DNA of 64,000 nt from Pseudomonas paralcaligenes (GCF_019655855.1 NZ_BPFX01000014.1:186001-250000); one strand, 5' to 3'; shown: positions 35,801-45,295, counted from the first letter of the stretch. Program-made: numbers and translations. The notes: generated from the sequence alone by a model not told the origin.

Positions 35801-37092
35801 GTCTTGCGCTGTACCCAGGTCACAGCGCGAATGGCGCTTAGCAGCGCCTTATTGCCGAGCTGGGCAGCGTCTAGATCCGGGCATTGGTTGCTGGCAAACA
35901 ATCCACCCAGCGCAGGCAGGCCAAGCAGGGGCTGTCCACTGTGCAAGGCTTTAAAAGTGGTACTCAGGGCCTGCCAGAGATCCGCATAGCCATCGTAAAA
36001 GCGCCGTTTGCGTGCCCGCTCGCGTAAGAGGCTCAGACTGTAGCCTTGGACATACAACCGGCGTGCCTCTGCTGTAGCGGTAGCCGGATCATGCAGGATG
36101 TTGCGATCCTCGGCGGTGAGCAGGAACAGCAGGCGATAGACCAAGCGTAGCAACTGCTGGAAGTAAGCGTTCGGGCTGAGCTGACCGCTGGACAGCGCCT
36201 CGCGCAGAGCCTGGTTGGCCGGATGAGCGACAAAGCCGGTGCCCAGCGCACGCAGTGCCTGCTCTACTCCGGCGCGCAGATGCTCGCGCGCGCGCTCGCC
36301 CTCTTCAACCGCCTGCTCGCGCCACTGTTCCAGCCAGCACTGGGAGATTTTGCCGTTCTGGGATAGAAAACGACTACCATGCAGCGTTAGCCAGAGCGCA
36401 ACAAAGTCGGAATACAGGTCATCTTCAAACAGGCGGGCCAAGTCCACTTCAACAAAGGCTGGGCGCGTCATCGACGGGTTATCACGCAGTATGCGCAGAA
36501 CCAGGCCGTTACTCACGATGCCCCAGAGTGCCTCTGGGCTGGCGTTCAAATATTCCTGCAGCAAGCCCTGCGGCGAGCGACGGCGGCCCTCATCACCGAA
36601 AGCTAGATGGCTCTTGTCGAGGCTGAAATCAGGGCTTGTAAGCACCAGCGGAATATGGGCAATGCGGCGGCGCTCATGACCGACATTCTCGCCCAATGCA
36701 AAGCTAGAATCGGCCACATCCTGCTCAACAAAGCCTGCCTCGTGGGTCAGCGGAAAACGCCGCTCACCCAGGTAGCGTGGATTGCGGCAGGGTTGAAGAT
36801 CAGTGAAGGCGAACACATGCTGGAGTAAGGGAACCAGAAAACGCTCTACAGCCAGCGCGGTTCGGTCAGTGTCTTGCCGCTGACGGGCTTCGTTGAAAAC
36901 CTCCCACTCTGCCTTGGCGATACGCCAGTAACGACTGATTTCATCGCGCAGTTTCAGGGTGCGATGCAGGCCATAGTCTGTGCTGCTCTGCCCTTTGAGC
37001 TTGAGCTCGCGCACGGCATTGAGAAATTCGCCGGGGAAGATACCGCCTTCGATACGCAGGCTGTCGAATTCGCGGTGGATAGTGCGGGTCAT
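32809..37092 (-). CDS. Eco57I/PglX/DrmMI-type adenine-N6 DNA methyltransferase
   Basis: A 1427-aa protein. The methyltransferase core has SAM motif I DPACGSGHFLLAAARRLA (about residue 530) and catalytic NPPW (VVLGNPPWERI, about 783), the adenine-N6 class. N-terminal 450 residues resemble the regulatory/nuclease-like half of type IIG enzymes (TSPDFSLDKSHLAFGDEG; LWGIVSNGLVLRIL), but I see no convincing PD-(D/E)xK triad. C-terminal 350 residues are a target-recognition-like region, with YFTKKQVATLPP near the end. It may methylate self DNA for the adjacent helicases, as in DISARM and BREX. ATG start; 68 bases after the SNF2 gene. Confidence 0.88.
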   Translation of the reverse strand: MTRTIHREFDSLRIEGGIFPGEFLNAVRELKLKGQSSTDYGLHRTLKLRDEISRYWRIAKAEWEVFNEARQRQDTDRTALAVERFLVPLLQHVFAFTDLQPCRNPRYLGERRFPLTHEAGFVEQDVADSSFALGENVGHERRRIAHIPLVLTSPDFSLDKSHLAFGDEGRRRSPQGLLQEYLNASPEALWGIVSNGLVLRILRDNPSMTRPAFVEVDLARLFEDDLYSDFVALWLTLHGSRFLSQNGKISQCWLEQWREQAVEEGERAREHLRAGVEQALRALGTGFVAHPANQALREALSSGQLSPNAYFQQLLRLVYRLLFLLTAEDRNILHDPATATAEARRLYVQGYSLSLLRERARKRRFYDGYADLWQALSTTFKALHSGQPLLGLPALGGLFASNQCPDLDAAQLGNKALLSAIRAVTWVQRKTGATRINYRDMDTEELGSVYESLLELIPRVNPATSPWQFGFIGDAEGESDQGNARKTSGSYYTPDSLVQELIKSALLPVIEQRLKVNPEQPRSALLSIKVCDPACGSGHFLLAAARRLAAKVAELDAQGDQYTEEQYRHALREVVQHCIHGVDLNPMAIELCKTALWLEALEPGKPLGFLDAHIQCGNALIGVFDPAVLEAGIPDDAYKALTGDDKAIASEAKKRNKQAAKKLAISLRISGSLANSWEALPEDTVEQVAAKQAAWQAAQQGDEALQARLLEDLYTAAFFVPKDVEHERQIPTNQELIAAHQGQLDPQVAELAQGIARRQRFLHWRLAFPQVFEREQGGFDVVLGNPPWERIKLQEKEFFAARHPDVANARNAAERQKMIEALADGLPWERELQEEFYRDRRGAEASSAFARSGRYPLTGVGDVNVFALFAEQMHCMVNGVGRVGVVLPIGIATDDTTKRFFAELVSSGFLVQLIGCHEIRRWFPATDDRNPFCLLTMGNAERARLLFGASSPEQFSEGDASFYLTAEEFLLLNPNTRTCPLFRSQADATLTKNIYRRVPVLIREERERLPELNPWGIRFARLFDMSTDSNLFRTYDTLIQQGGILKGNAISLHGVSFLPLYEAKMVHHYDHRWATYERDGETSRDMTDAEKQQPDRLPLSRYWVDEWQVVLRTSSAPEALVKAFNKDELDTAFELLGQWALGAALAQQHPASGELRACFSNMGEKVSLFAQSNTELAEHLQASSPLNAEELHGLLPGLLCVDREKALRWGRQLLRVRCPKYLFGWRDICRSTDTRTCITGVIPFSAVGDKFLLVFPSIKDERLKAALFADQATLVHDFVVRQKVGGTSFKYFTKKQVATLPPDAYSETDLSYVVPRVLELAYTAHDLKAFAEDLGYEGDPFPWNPDRRHQLKCELDAYYAHLYGLARDELLYILDPQNVMPEDYPSVTFPNLKRKELAEFGEYRTQVRVMAEYERLAAEFSGRATKH

Positions 37093-37160
37093 GGGGTGAT
37101 TTCCATTACTAGTTTGCCGGCCTTGGCCGGCAAACGATCATTCATTGCTGTCGGAGCGCT

Positions 37161-40004
37161 TCAGATCAGTTGAGCGTCCGGCATCAGCACGTATAGGCCG
37201 ACCACATCAACTGGCAGCTGCGGATAAACGTCGTAGGTGCCCTTGGCTTTGGCGGCATCACGTACGCGACGGTGATCTTTCAGCAGCTCATTGGCCCGCT
37301 GACTAGCAATCTCGTCGAGTGCAGACTGCCAGGTCTGCACCTGCTGCAAGGCTTGCTCAACCTGGCGCTGGCGCATCTCCGGGGCCATGTTACGGCTCAC
37401 TGGCCGCTGCATCAGCGTCAGTACCTCCGACGGGGAAATCACTTGCGGTGCGTTTTGCCCGCTTACGACAACCGCGATGGCCTCCTCAGCCAGCAGCTCG
37501 CGGCGCTGGCTGGCACGTGTCATCGTCAGCTGGGTTCGCAGGCGCACCAGTAGCACGGTGGTCCGGATGGCAACCGCTTGGGTGAACCAAGCCCCTGCCC
37601 GACTGGCTACTGCATTGCCGTCCCCTTTTAGCGCCTCCTCAGCCAACTGATCAGCCAAGCCAGCCACTAGTGGATGCGTGCGGTGTACATGCTCCGCTGC
37701 GCCTGCCGGCGGGTAGCTGAAGTCGATATTACGTAGGCTTTCGATACCCGACTGGGCCAAACGCTCACGCAGCGACTCGGGTAGTTCGCCGTACGGAAGA
37801 CGCATAATTTTCTGGTACTGACCTAGCGGCGCATTCAGCGCCTGACAGGCAGCGGTAACAAAACGACGTACATCCGCCTCGTTGCCCAGCACCTCGGACA
37901 TGCGTGCGAACTCCGGAATTACGTCCTCTGGCTTGAGTGCCCGCTGAGCGAAAATCGTTTGGTTGCGGCGCGCCTTGTCTTGGGCGTTCTGCCATTTGCT
38001 CTCAAGGTCGTCCTCGATCGACTGTTGACTGTCGAAGCCAAAATCCAAAGAAAAGTTGTGCTTCATCTCGTCACGAGTCATCAGCAACGTCTGCATAATG
38101 GCTTGGCTAATGCGGGCTTCGTCCTCAGGCATTGGTACAGAAATGCCCAGCGCCTTGCGGATGCTCTCGGCCTTACGAATGATGACTTGCAGAACAGCAC
38201 CGTCGACCGGATTGTCTTCGCCATAAAGGGTCATAGCCCGCACTTTGCTTGCGCGCTGGCCAAAACGATCAACACGGCCTTCACGCTGCTCGTGACGAGT
38301 CGGGTTCCATGACAGGTCGTAATGCACTACGGCATCAAATACGTCCTGCAGGTTGATACCCTCGGAGAGGCAGTCTGTGGCGACCAGGATCGCCGGTTTA
38401 TCGATGTCGCGTAGTGCAAGAATCTGCTCTTCGCGCTCGCCGGGACTGAGCTCGCCGGTGACACTCACTACTTCGTGCTCTTTGAAAAGCGGCTTTAGCG
38501 CCGCAGCCACGTAGTGAGCGGTGGCGATGTAGCGACAGAACACCACCGGCTTGTAGCCTTGTTTGGTTAGCGCCTTGATCTCGACGATCAACTGCTGCAG
38601 CTTGGGGTCGTTATCACCTGCCAGGCCATCTGCCTTACTCACCAATTTGCGCAGACGCTCAGCATCTTCCCCGACCACCGCACCTGGCTCGATATCGTCG
38701 GTGGACAGCCCCAGCTCACTGGACCCATCAAGCACGGTATTGATGCCCATAGCTTCAATATCGGCTAGCTGATTAGCATCGCTAACAGTACCGTCAGCTT
38801 CGGCGCGCCTGAGTCGTGTCTGCAATGCACGCACAGCGGCTGCAGGCGATGAAGAAATACACCTCAACAACGCTAGAGCGGCCCACCAATTTAGACGCTG
38901 GTGCAGCGTATCCAGCCCCTCAGACTCACGAACCAACTCGCGAGCGTAGTCGAGCACTTCGTTGAAGAGCGCCCCCCAGGCGCCACTGAGCTTATAGGTT
39001 GATTCGGCCGTTTCCCGCTGCGGAAAGCTAGTGCTGTCCTGCCATTCACTGATGTCGATACGGCGGCGTTGAACCAGGTGATCACCGAGCTGCTTGTACA
39101 GCGGGTGGTCGGCACGGGACACATCCTTCAAACCCACAAACGCCGGATTCAAAAGGCCAAGCAGGTTGTAGTAAGCGTCCTCGTTGCCGCTATGGGGGGT
39201 GGCGGTGAGCAGTACCAGGTGACGCACGGTGTTATCGGCCAAAGCACGAAGCAGACGGTAACGCTGATGTTTGCCGCGGCTAATACCTTCAGCACAGGTG
39301 TGCGCTTCGTCAACGATCACCAGTTCGGGACAGGCATTCTGAAACTCATCACGACGTCGGTCAGACTTGATGTAATCCAGACTGACCACAGTGAATGGGT
39401 ATTCCGTGAAGATCGAGGTGTGAGTCTGCAGACCACGCTCCAATCGTTCGACAGTGCCAGTGGTTACCACCTCTGCGCGGATGTTGAACTTGCGCTTCAA
39501 TTCGTCCTGCCACTGCTCACATAGGTGAGGCGGGCAAAGCACGGTGAAGCGCTGGATCTCACCCCGATCAAGCATTTCTCGTGCGATCAGCCCTGCTTCA
39601 ATGGTTTTACCGATACCGACATCGTCAGCGATCAGAAGGCGAATCACTTCGTGCTTGAGCGCCATCAGCAACGGCACCAACTGGTAGGCTCGCGGCTCGA
39701 CATTGATGCGCCCGAGCGCGCGGAACGGGCCAGCTCCAGCGCGCAGTTTTAGCAACAAAGCATCGCGCAGAAGCAGAGCTGAACTCTGCGTGCCGCGTTG
39801 AGCTTGGTTAGCATCAGGCAACGGAAAGGTAGCCGGCTTGGGCGGGTCTCGTTCGAGCATCGCGTGGATGACGATCACATCGTCGTCTGAACCACCGAGT
39901 GAGCGCAGGTGCAAGCGCGGGCCGTCGGATTCGGGTAATACAATCCATTCACGCCCGCGCGCACTCACGATGCTGCCGGGTTGAAACTCCTGAAAAGCGC
40001 TCAT
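37161..40004 (-). CDS. SNF2-family helicase (DrmD-like)
   Basis: A 947-aa superfamily-2 helicase. Seen: Walker A LIADDVGIGKTIEAGL (about 127), DEAH box LVIVDEAHTCAEG (about 230), TATPHSGNEDAYYNLL, and motif VI QREGRVDRFGQRASKV (about 590). The 'DDVGIGKT' and 'RVDRFGQ' forms are those of RapA/DrmD-type SNF2 proteins, with a long helical C-terminus (about 620-947). In DISARM the related DrmD is encoded with a methyltransferase. The start overlaps the stop of the large helicase by 4 bases (ATGA). Confidence 0.88.
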   Translation of the reverse strand: MSAFQEFQPGSIVSARGREWIVLPESDGPRLHLRSLGGSDDDVIVIHAMLERDPPKPATFPLPDANQAQRGTQSSALLLRDALLLKLRAGAGPFRALGRINVEPRAYQLVPLLMALKHEVIRLLIADDVGIGKTIEAGLIAREMLDRGEIQRFTVLCPPHLCEQWQDELKRKFNIRAEVVTTGTVERLERGLQTHTSIFTEYPFTVVSLDYIKSDRRRDEFQNACPELVIVDEAHTCAEGISRGKHQRYRLLRALADNTVRHLVLLTATPHSGNEDAYYNLLGLLNPAFVGLKDVSRADHPLYKQLGDHLVQRRRIDISEWQDSTSFPQRETAESTYKLSGAWGALFNEVLDYARELVRESEGLDTLHQRLNWWAALALLRCISSSPAAAVRALQTRLRRAEADGTVSDANQLADIEAMGINTVLDGSSELGLSTDDIEPGAVVGEDAERLRKLVSKADGLAGDNDPKLQQLIVEIKALTKQGYKPVVFCRYIATAHYVAAALKPLFKEHEVVSVTGELSPGEREEQILALRDIDKPAILVATDCLSEGINLQDVFDAVVHYDLSWNPTRHEQREGRVDRFGQRASKVRAMTLYGEDNPVDGAVLQVIIRKAESIRKALGISVPMPEDEARISQAIMQTLLMTRDEMKHNFSLDFGFDSQQSIEDDLESKWQNAQDKARRNQTIFAQRALKPEDVIPEFARMSEVLGNEADVRRFVTAACQALNAPLGQYQKIMRLPYGELPESLRERLAQSGIESLRNIDFSYPPAGAAEHVHRTHPLVAGLADQLAEEALKGDGNAVASRAGAWFTQAVAIRTTVLLVRLRTQLTMTRASQRRELLAEEAIAVVVSGQNAPQVISPSEVLTLMQRPVSRNMAPEMRQRQVEQALQQVQTWQSALDEIASQRANELLKDHRRVRDAAKAKGTYDVYPQLPVDVVGLYVLMPDAQLI

Positions 40005-43000
40005 GCGCGAATATCTCCAAAAATGTCCGGATAGCGGCGCACGACATCGGGCCAGCAGCTGGTATCACGGGTAAAACGGATGACTGTATAGCCGTAATCG
40101 GATAGTTCACGAGTCAGCTGCTCATCAAAGGCACGCTGACCCGGTTGCTCGTGATGCGGGCCGTCGATATAGATCAGCGCCTGCGCATCCTGGTAAACGA
40201 AGTCCGGTCGGGTCTGCAGGGCTTTTAGGTATTGCTGGGCCATATCCGGCTTGCGCAGCTGGTACTGTTCGATGAAGTCCAACCAGGCCTGCTCCAGACT
40301 GCTGGCGGACTGCTGGCGCAGGTTAGCCATGTGATCTTGCCCCTCACCATCGAGGTGACCGACCTCCAAGGTACCCCCTGCCAGTGCGCAAAGCAGGTCA
40401 GTGACTTCGCTGAGTTTGCGATCCAACAGCTTGTGGTCAGGCTGGTTGTAGTAACTGAGCAGGCAGCGGTAGCAGGCGGCATCGCACTCTTCGTTGGTGT
40501 TCTCCAGCGTCGCAGGCGACCAACTGTCATCGGGGCTACGGTAGTGCATGATCTCCAGCGCCCGGCGCGCCACACGCGGAAGGCCTGCGGGATCCGTAGC
40601 CAAGCGAGTGAGTACACCGGCACCACCCTCAGCGGATTCGTAGAAGAGCATGCTATTACGCTCATCTCGCCCGGGCAGCGGCTCAACCATCAGCTCGCTT
40701 TCCTCAAGCTGAAACTCTGCTTCAATCCCGCGCTTGAGCGCGTATTGCAGGCTTGCCATTGCGCTCTCTTCAAGCGGGTAGGCTGGCTTTATTAGCAGAA
40801 TGTTGCGGCGGTCCTCGACGAAGGGCGAAATGCGCTGGGCCTGGATCTTGTCGAGCTCAGCGTTTTCATTCTCGTCCTTGGGGGCTTGCTCATCGTTACT
40901 CCAGTAACCGCTTACCGGGTCGATTTTGAAGCCGTAGATTTCCTCATCCTTGCGACGCCGCCAGCCCAAATTCATGCGCCATACAGTGGCGGTCGGTGCG
41001 TATTGAAGGTCCAGCAGTGGTGATTCGTTCTGCAGCATCAGGCTGCGAACCACCTTGGGCACCCCGTTCTCTTCCTGAAACTGCAGCGTGGTACGCACTT
41101 CATAGCCCTGGCGCATACGCTCTTCTTCATCGCAGGTGATGCGAGTGGCTCGCTGGGTGCTGACGTTCTCAATACGGAAGAGGTTGTTGATGACTTTGCC
41201 ACCGGCCAACGGAGCCTGGCAGGACAGACACTGCTCATAGTGACGCTGATTGCGGAAGTGACCGTATCCGCAAGCCGGGCAAAGCAGCGCCTCTTCGGTG
41301 ACGATCCGCGCATCGTTGGCGTCCTGGTTGCGTACGCCAAGGATCACCCGCTTGACTCGGTATTGACTGCCTTCGTGGTAAATCAGACTCAGCGGCCCAA
41401 ACTCAGAAATGGCCAGGAAGCGTGGACGGGACAGCACACTGTCGCGCCCCACGCCGCCCATGCGCCCAGGAATGAATGCAGAAAGTGGTAGGCGCGGGAA
41501 GTTATAGCCTGGCAAGAAGCCTTGACTGGCTAGATAGCGGTAGGTCTCGAAGTCCGAGTGGCCGCCGCCGCTGGTTTCCAACAATAGGTTGTGTTGAATC
41601 ATCGCCTCACGGTGACGGCGTTCGGCGATCTTGCGCTCTTTCTCGGGCGCAGCCGGATTGGTCATGATCGCACTGGCTTCGTCGATCTGTCGGCGGGTAG
41701 AGGCGTACAGATCACGCCAGCGCTGCAAGGCCTTATCGAAACGCAGGTACGCAGAACCAAGCTTGGCGTCCAGCCATTGAGCAGAAGCCTCTTCGACCGA
41801 CTTTCCTCTCTCCAGCCAAATACCCTGCGCACTGGCCAACTCGGTTCGGAGCATACCCAGCAACCTCGTACCACGTCGGCTGGCGCGGGCCAGGGAATCT
41901 TTGTTACCGAGGGCGATAACATAGTCATCCAGCAATGGCATATCGCTTGGGTTTTCCATGTCGAGCATGGTGTTGATGGTGGAGGGTAGCTTGCAGCCTG
42001 TCTCTGCCAGCCAGGTGGCAAACAAGTGACTTTCAACCAGGTCTTCATTGGCCAGATCGAGTGTCGGCGGGCTTACCTCGCCGTAGACCATACGCCGGGG
42101 CTCCTGGAAGAAATACTGGTCGTGCGGGCTGAGGGCCGCGCAATAGGTAATGATCAACGCGGGCTGACCGGAGCGGCCTGCCCGGCCACTACGCTGGGCA
42201 TAGTTGGCAGGGGTCGGAGGAACGTTACGCAGGTAAACGGTGTTGAGCGAGGCAATATCAACGCCCAACTCCATCGTCGGTGAGCAGAACATGGCGCGCA
42301 GATCACCTGCACGGAAGCGCTCTTCTCTTTCCTCGCGCAACTCAGCTGGCACCTGCGCAGTGTGTTCACGAGCTTCGAGCGTAAACAAGTCCCGCTGCTG
42401 GCTTTCCAGCATGTCGGCCACGCCGTTGTAGAGCTGCTGGAAGTAGGGATTGCGACTGACCGTCTGATTGAGCAGATCAGGCTGTGGGTTCTCCTCACCA
42501 AGGCGCCAGAGCAGCGCCTCACCGAGCACCTGATAACCACGAACTCCTTTCTCAAGCTCCGCGCCCTCGATCAGCCCGTAGCTCTCGACAATGTCCAGCA
42601 AATCCTGGATGAACTGTGCGTAATTGGCTTCCTTCAGTGGTTCGTATTGTCCACCTTCCCAGAACGAAGCACTCTTAACGACCTGGCCAAAGCGGGTACG
42701 GAGCCCTAAGGTCACGGTGTTCAGATCTTTTCGAGGCTTGCTGATTGTGGCGTAACCTGCTTCGGCGAGCTGCTCGTCCTCAGTGAAAGCCCAGGGTTCC
42801 TTGAGATGCTGTCGGCTCTTGTTCTTCCACTCTTCGAGGTTGTAGCGGTCGAGGTAGCGCGTCTTGATGCATAGGTTGCGGCGCATGACGTCCAGCAGCA
42901 TTTGAACCAGCTTTTGACGCACGGCTGGACTGGCCAGTGCTAGCATCGGATGCACCTGACGTTCACCTGGCGATCCTGGTCTGGCCGTTTTCTGCCAGCG

Positions 43001-45250
43001 TGCGTCATCGCTGCACAAAGTCGGTAGATCTTCATACTCGATGCGGAGCAAATCGAGCTGTTCCAGATTGGGGTTGTTGAAGCGCCAACCGCGCCGCAGG
43101 TCGAAATACAGCCGATAACCAAGGATGTTGCGCATGGTCTCTTCAGCATCGCGGCGAAGTCGCGGTGCGACGTTGCCGGGATTCTGCAGGTATTCACTGC
43201 GGATCAGCGGATCGTCGATGGCGAAGCCCAGAGCCTGAAACACCTGTTGTGTGATCTGACTGTCACTGAGCGGATCGTTGCCCCGTTGGCGCACGCAGCT
43301 AAACAGCGCGCTGCGCATCAGCAGGATCTGCATGAAGTCGTTGAAGTGCCCAGCCTGAAGAGAGGCATCCTGACGGTTATCCGTAAAACCGAGCAATTTA
43401 CGTGCGTCGGCTGCCAGATCGCTCTCAGCTCCCAACATGTAGCGCAGAGCAGAAATGCTCAAGATTGTGGTAGCCGAGCTGCGGCCCTCACCTGAGAGGC
43501 CGGATAAACGTGTCCAGTCCCGTCCGCGTGACTGGTTGGCGCCGCAGCACAGGCAAAAGCGGAAGCTGCCGGGAATAAACCAGCTACGCACGCCCTGCAG
43601 GTGGCTCTGGCCATTACTGGCGACAAACACCTCCTGCGGCCGGTACTTACTGTAGGTCGACTTGATGCGCGGCTCCTTGCCGGCCAGATCTACCCAGTTC
43701 TCCGGGTAGTTTTCAAGGTTCTCCCTATCCCAGCAGCGCTCGGGATCGATCATCAGGAAACCGTGATTCACGTCCTCATCGTCGTGACTGGTCTCTTTAA
43801 TGCTTCGCGGCGCGAAGGCACGGTTCCCTTCTTCTATCTCGTCCCAGACCGGGTAGTACTCCTGCCCACAATTGCGGCAGAAGTGCACGCTATAGAAACG
43901 CCTATCACGCTCCCCTGCGACAGCGAGCTGACCGGACAAGTCGAGCTTCCGAACCCCAGGAGTCTCAAGAGTAGCGAAGAGATCGGCCGCGCCAGAAACA
44001 AACTGATGCAAACGGAAGGCGAAGAGCGGTTTACCGTTAACGTCTTTGCACTGATAAGCCGTTAGCAGGAACTCGGATAGATAAGTAGCGCAGTGCTCAC
44101 TCGACACGCCACTGCACTCGGCAAGCCGTGCCGCCGCCTCCTCAATACTTAAGGGTTTGGCACGGACCCAGCGGCCTTCGGCATGTGACAATCCGAGAGT
44201 CAGCTCAACCCAAGCAGAAATCGGATGCTCACGCAGGCTCTTGAAATCGGGGTCCTGAGGCACGCCAGCGCTGATCGCTTTAGCCAAGGTGGCTGCTGGA
44301 GGAATATCCGATACCGGCGTAACCCGCTGAAGAGTCTCGGTGATGATATTTTCAGGTTTGACTGGGGCACCAAAAATCTTGCTTGCGACCTCCGCCACCA
44401 CCTTGTTGCGCTCTGCAAGCGAACCTTGAGTCGACATCGTGGCCGAGGTACCAATACACAGCAAATTGCTGTTAAGACGCTCGCGCACCCGGCGAACCAA
44501 CATCGCAACATCAGCGCCCTGACGTCCGCGGTAGGTATGAAGCTCATCCAGGACAAGGAACTGCAAGCCATCTGCTGCCCCCATGATCGCTCGATCCTGC
44601 TCACTCTGACGAGTCATCAGCAGTTCGAGCATCATGAAGTTTGTGAGGATGATGTCCGGAGGATTCACGCGCATCCGCTCGCGCTCCTCGGACTTTTCCT
44701 GGCCCGTATAGCGACCGTAGGTCAACGGGCGCTGGCCCTCTGCATAGCTGGCCAGAAACTTCTCCAACTCCTCGCACTGGCTATTCGCCAACGCGTTCAT
44801 TGGATAAATAATGATCGCCTTAATGCCCGGCTGAGCGCCCTGCTCCTTGGCCTTGAGAATCGCATCGAAGATAGGAATGAAGTAGCTGAGCGACTTACCT
44901 GAGCCTGTACCAGTGGTTAGGACATAACTCTCACCGGCCTGGCAGCGAGTGATTGCTTCCTGCTGGTGCTTATGCAGGCTGGCCGGCACTCCCGGTTTTC
45001 CGCCTTCCTTGCCGAAGCGGAATATATGGGCACACTCCGGGTGCAGGATGCGACTGGCGACCAGTTGCTCAACGTTCTGGCCGGCAACGAAGAAAGGATT
45101 TACCTGAATCAGCGGAGATGGCCAGTAACGCCCAGTACCGTACTCGGCATCCAGATAGTTGCGGATATCTTCCGCCTTCGGATTGGTGAAGCTGCGAGCA
45201 AACTGCTCGTAATCACGAATAACCTGATCGCGAAAGCTAAATGCATCCAC
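40001..45250 (-). CDS. Giant DUF1998-type helicase with C-terminal Vsr-like nuclease
   Basis: A 1749-aa protein. A DEAD/DEAH helicase core (Walker A LTTGTGSGKSLSYF at about 118; DELHTYRGRQGAD near 240; GTSATM; motif VI QRSGRAGRSGQPAL near 1055) is broken by a long insertion with cysteine pairs (HFCRNCGQEYY; FCLCCGANQ). A second zinc module (LLCPACGYG and CLSCQAPLAGG) and the DUF1998 cysteines (EECDAACYRCLLSYYNQ) follow. The last 90 residues (TRPDFVYQDAQALIYIDGPH; FDEQLTRELSDYGYTVIRFT) read as a Vsr/DUF559-type PD-(D/E)xK nuclease with Asp, a following strand acid and His. The architecture recalls DrmA-DrmB joined in one chain or DruE of Druantia. First gene of the cluster; AAGGTGG precedes the ATG. 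Confidence 0.85.
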   Translation of the reverse strand: MDAFSFRDQVIRDYEQFARSFTNPKAEDIRNYLDAEYGTGRYWPSPLIQVNPFFVAGQNVEQLVASRILHPECAHIFRFGKEGGKPGVPASLHKHQQEAITRCQAGESYVLTTGTGSGKSLSYFIPIFDAILKAKEQGAQPGIKAIIIYPMNALANSQCEELEKFLASYAEGQRPLTYGRYTGQEKSEERERMRVNPPDIILTNFMMLELLMTRQSEQDRAIMGAADGLQFLVLDELHTYRGRQGADVAMLVRRVRERLNSNLLCIGTSATMSTQGSLAERNKVVAEVASKIFGAPVKPENIITETLQRVTPVSDIPPAATLAKAISAGVPQDPDFKSLREHPISAWVELTLGLSHAEGRWVRAKPLSIEEAAARLAECSGVSSEHCATYLSEFLLTAYQCKDVNGKPLFAFRLHQFVSGAADLFATLETPGVRKLDLSGQLAVAGERDRRFYSVHFCRNCGQEYYPVWDEIEEGNRAFAPRSIKETSHDDEDVNHGFLMIDPERCWDRENLENYPENWVDLAGKEPRIKSTYSKYRPQEVFVASNGQSHLQGVRSWFIPGSFRFCLCCGANQSRGRDWTRLSGLSGEGRSSATTILSISALRYMLGAESDLAADARKLLGFTDNRQDASLQAGHFNDFMQILLMRSALFSCVRQRGNDPLSDSQITQQVFQALGFAIDDPLIRSEYLQNPGNVAPRLRRDAEETMRNILGYRLYFDLRRGWRFNNPNLEQLDLLRIEYEDLPTLCSDDARWQKTARPGSPGERQVHPMLALASPAVRQKLVQMLLDVMRRNLCIKTRYLDRYNLEEWKNKSRQHLKEPWAFTEDEQLAEAGYATISKPRKDLNTVTLGLRTRFGQVVKSASFWEGGQYEPLKEANYAQFIQDLLDIVESYGLIEGAELEKGVRGYQVLGEALLWRLGEENPQPDLLNQTVSRNPYFQQLYNGVADMLESQQRDLFTLEAREHTAQVPAELREEREERFRAGDLRAMFCSPTMELGVDIASLNTVYLRNVPPTPANYAQRSGRAGRSGQPALIITYCAALSPHDQYFFQEPRRMVYGEVSPPTLDLANEDLVESHLFATWLAETGCKLPSTINTMLDMENPSDMPLLDDYVIALGNKDSLARASRRGTRLLGMLRTELASAQGIWLERGKSVEEASAQWLDAKLGSAYLRFDKALQRWRDLYASTRRQIDEASAIMTNPAAPEKERKIAERRHREAMIQHNLLLETSGGGHSDFETYRYLASQGFLPGYNFPRLPLSAFIPGRMGGVGRDSVLSRPRFLAISEFGPLSLIYHEGSQYRVKRVILGVRNQDANDARIVTEEALLCPACGYGHFRNQRHYEQCLSCQAPLAGGKVINNLFRIENVSTQRATRITCDEEERMRQGYEVRTTLQFQEENGVPKVVRSLMLQNESPLLDLQYAPTATVWRMNLGWRRRKDEEIYGFKIDPVSGYWSNDEQAPKDENENAELDKIQAQRISPFVEDRRNILLIKPAYPLEESAMASLQYALKRGIEAEFQLEESELMVEPLPGRDERNSMLFYESAEGGAGVLTRLATDPAGLPRVARRALEIMHYRSPDDSWSPATLENTNEECDAACYRCLLSYYNQPDHKLLDRKLSEVTDLLCALAGGTLEVGHLDGEGQDHMANLRQQSASSLEQAWLDFIEQYQLRKPDMAQQYLKALQTRPDFVYQDAQALIYIDGPHHEQPGQRAFDEQLTRELSDYGYTVIRFTRDTSCWPDVVRRYPDIFGDIRA

Positions 45251-45281
45251 CTTGATGCGCTCCTTAGGCTCGAAAGCTAGT

Positions 45282-45295
45282 GGGACATCAGTCCC
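45282..45295. promoter_or_regulatory. Palindrome at the head of the defence cluster
   Basis: GGGAC-ATCA-GTCCC lies about 35 bases upstream of the giant helicase start. On the minus strand it follows a -10-like GATATAAG. It may be an operator or a 5'-leader hairpin; there is no T-run on either side that would make it a terminator. Confidence 0.35.
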
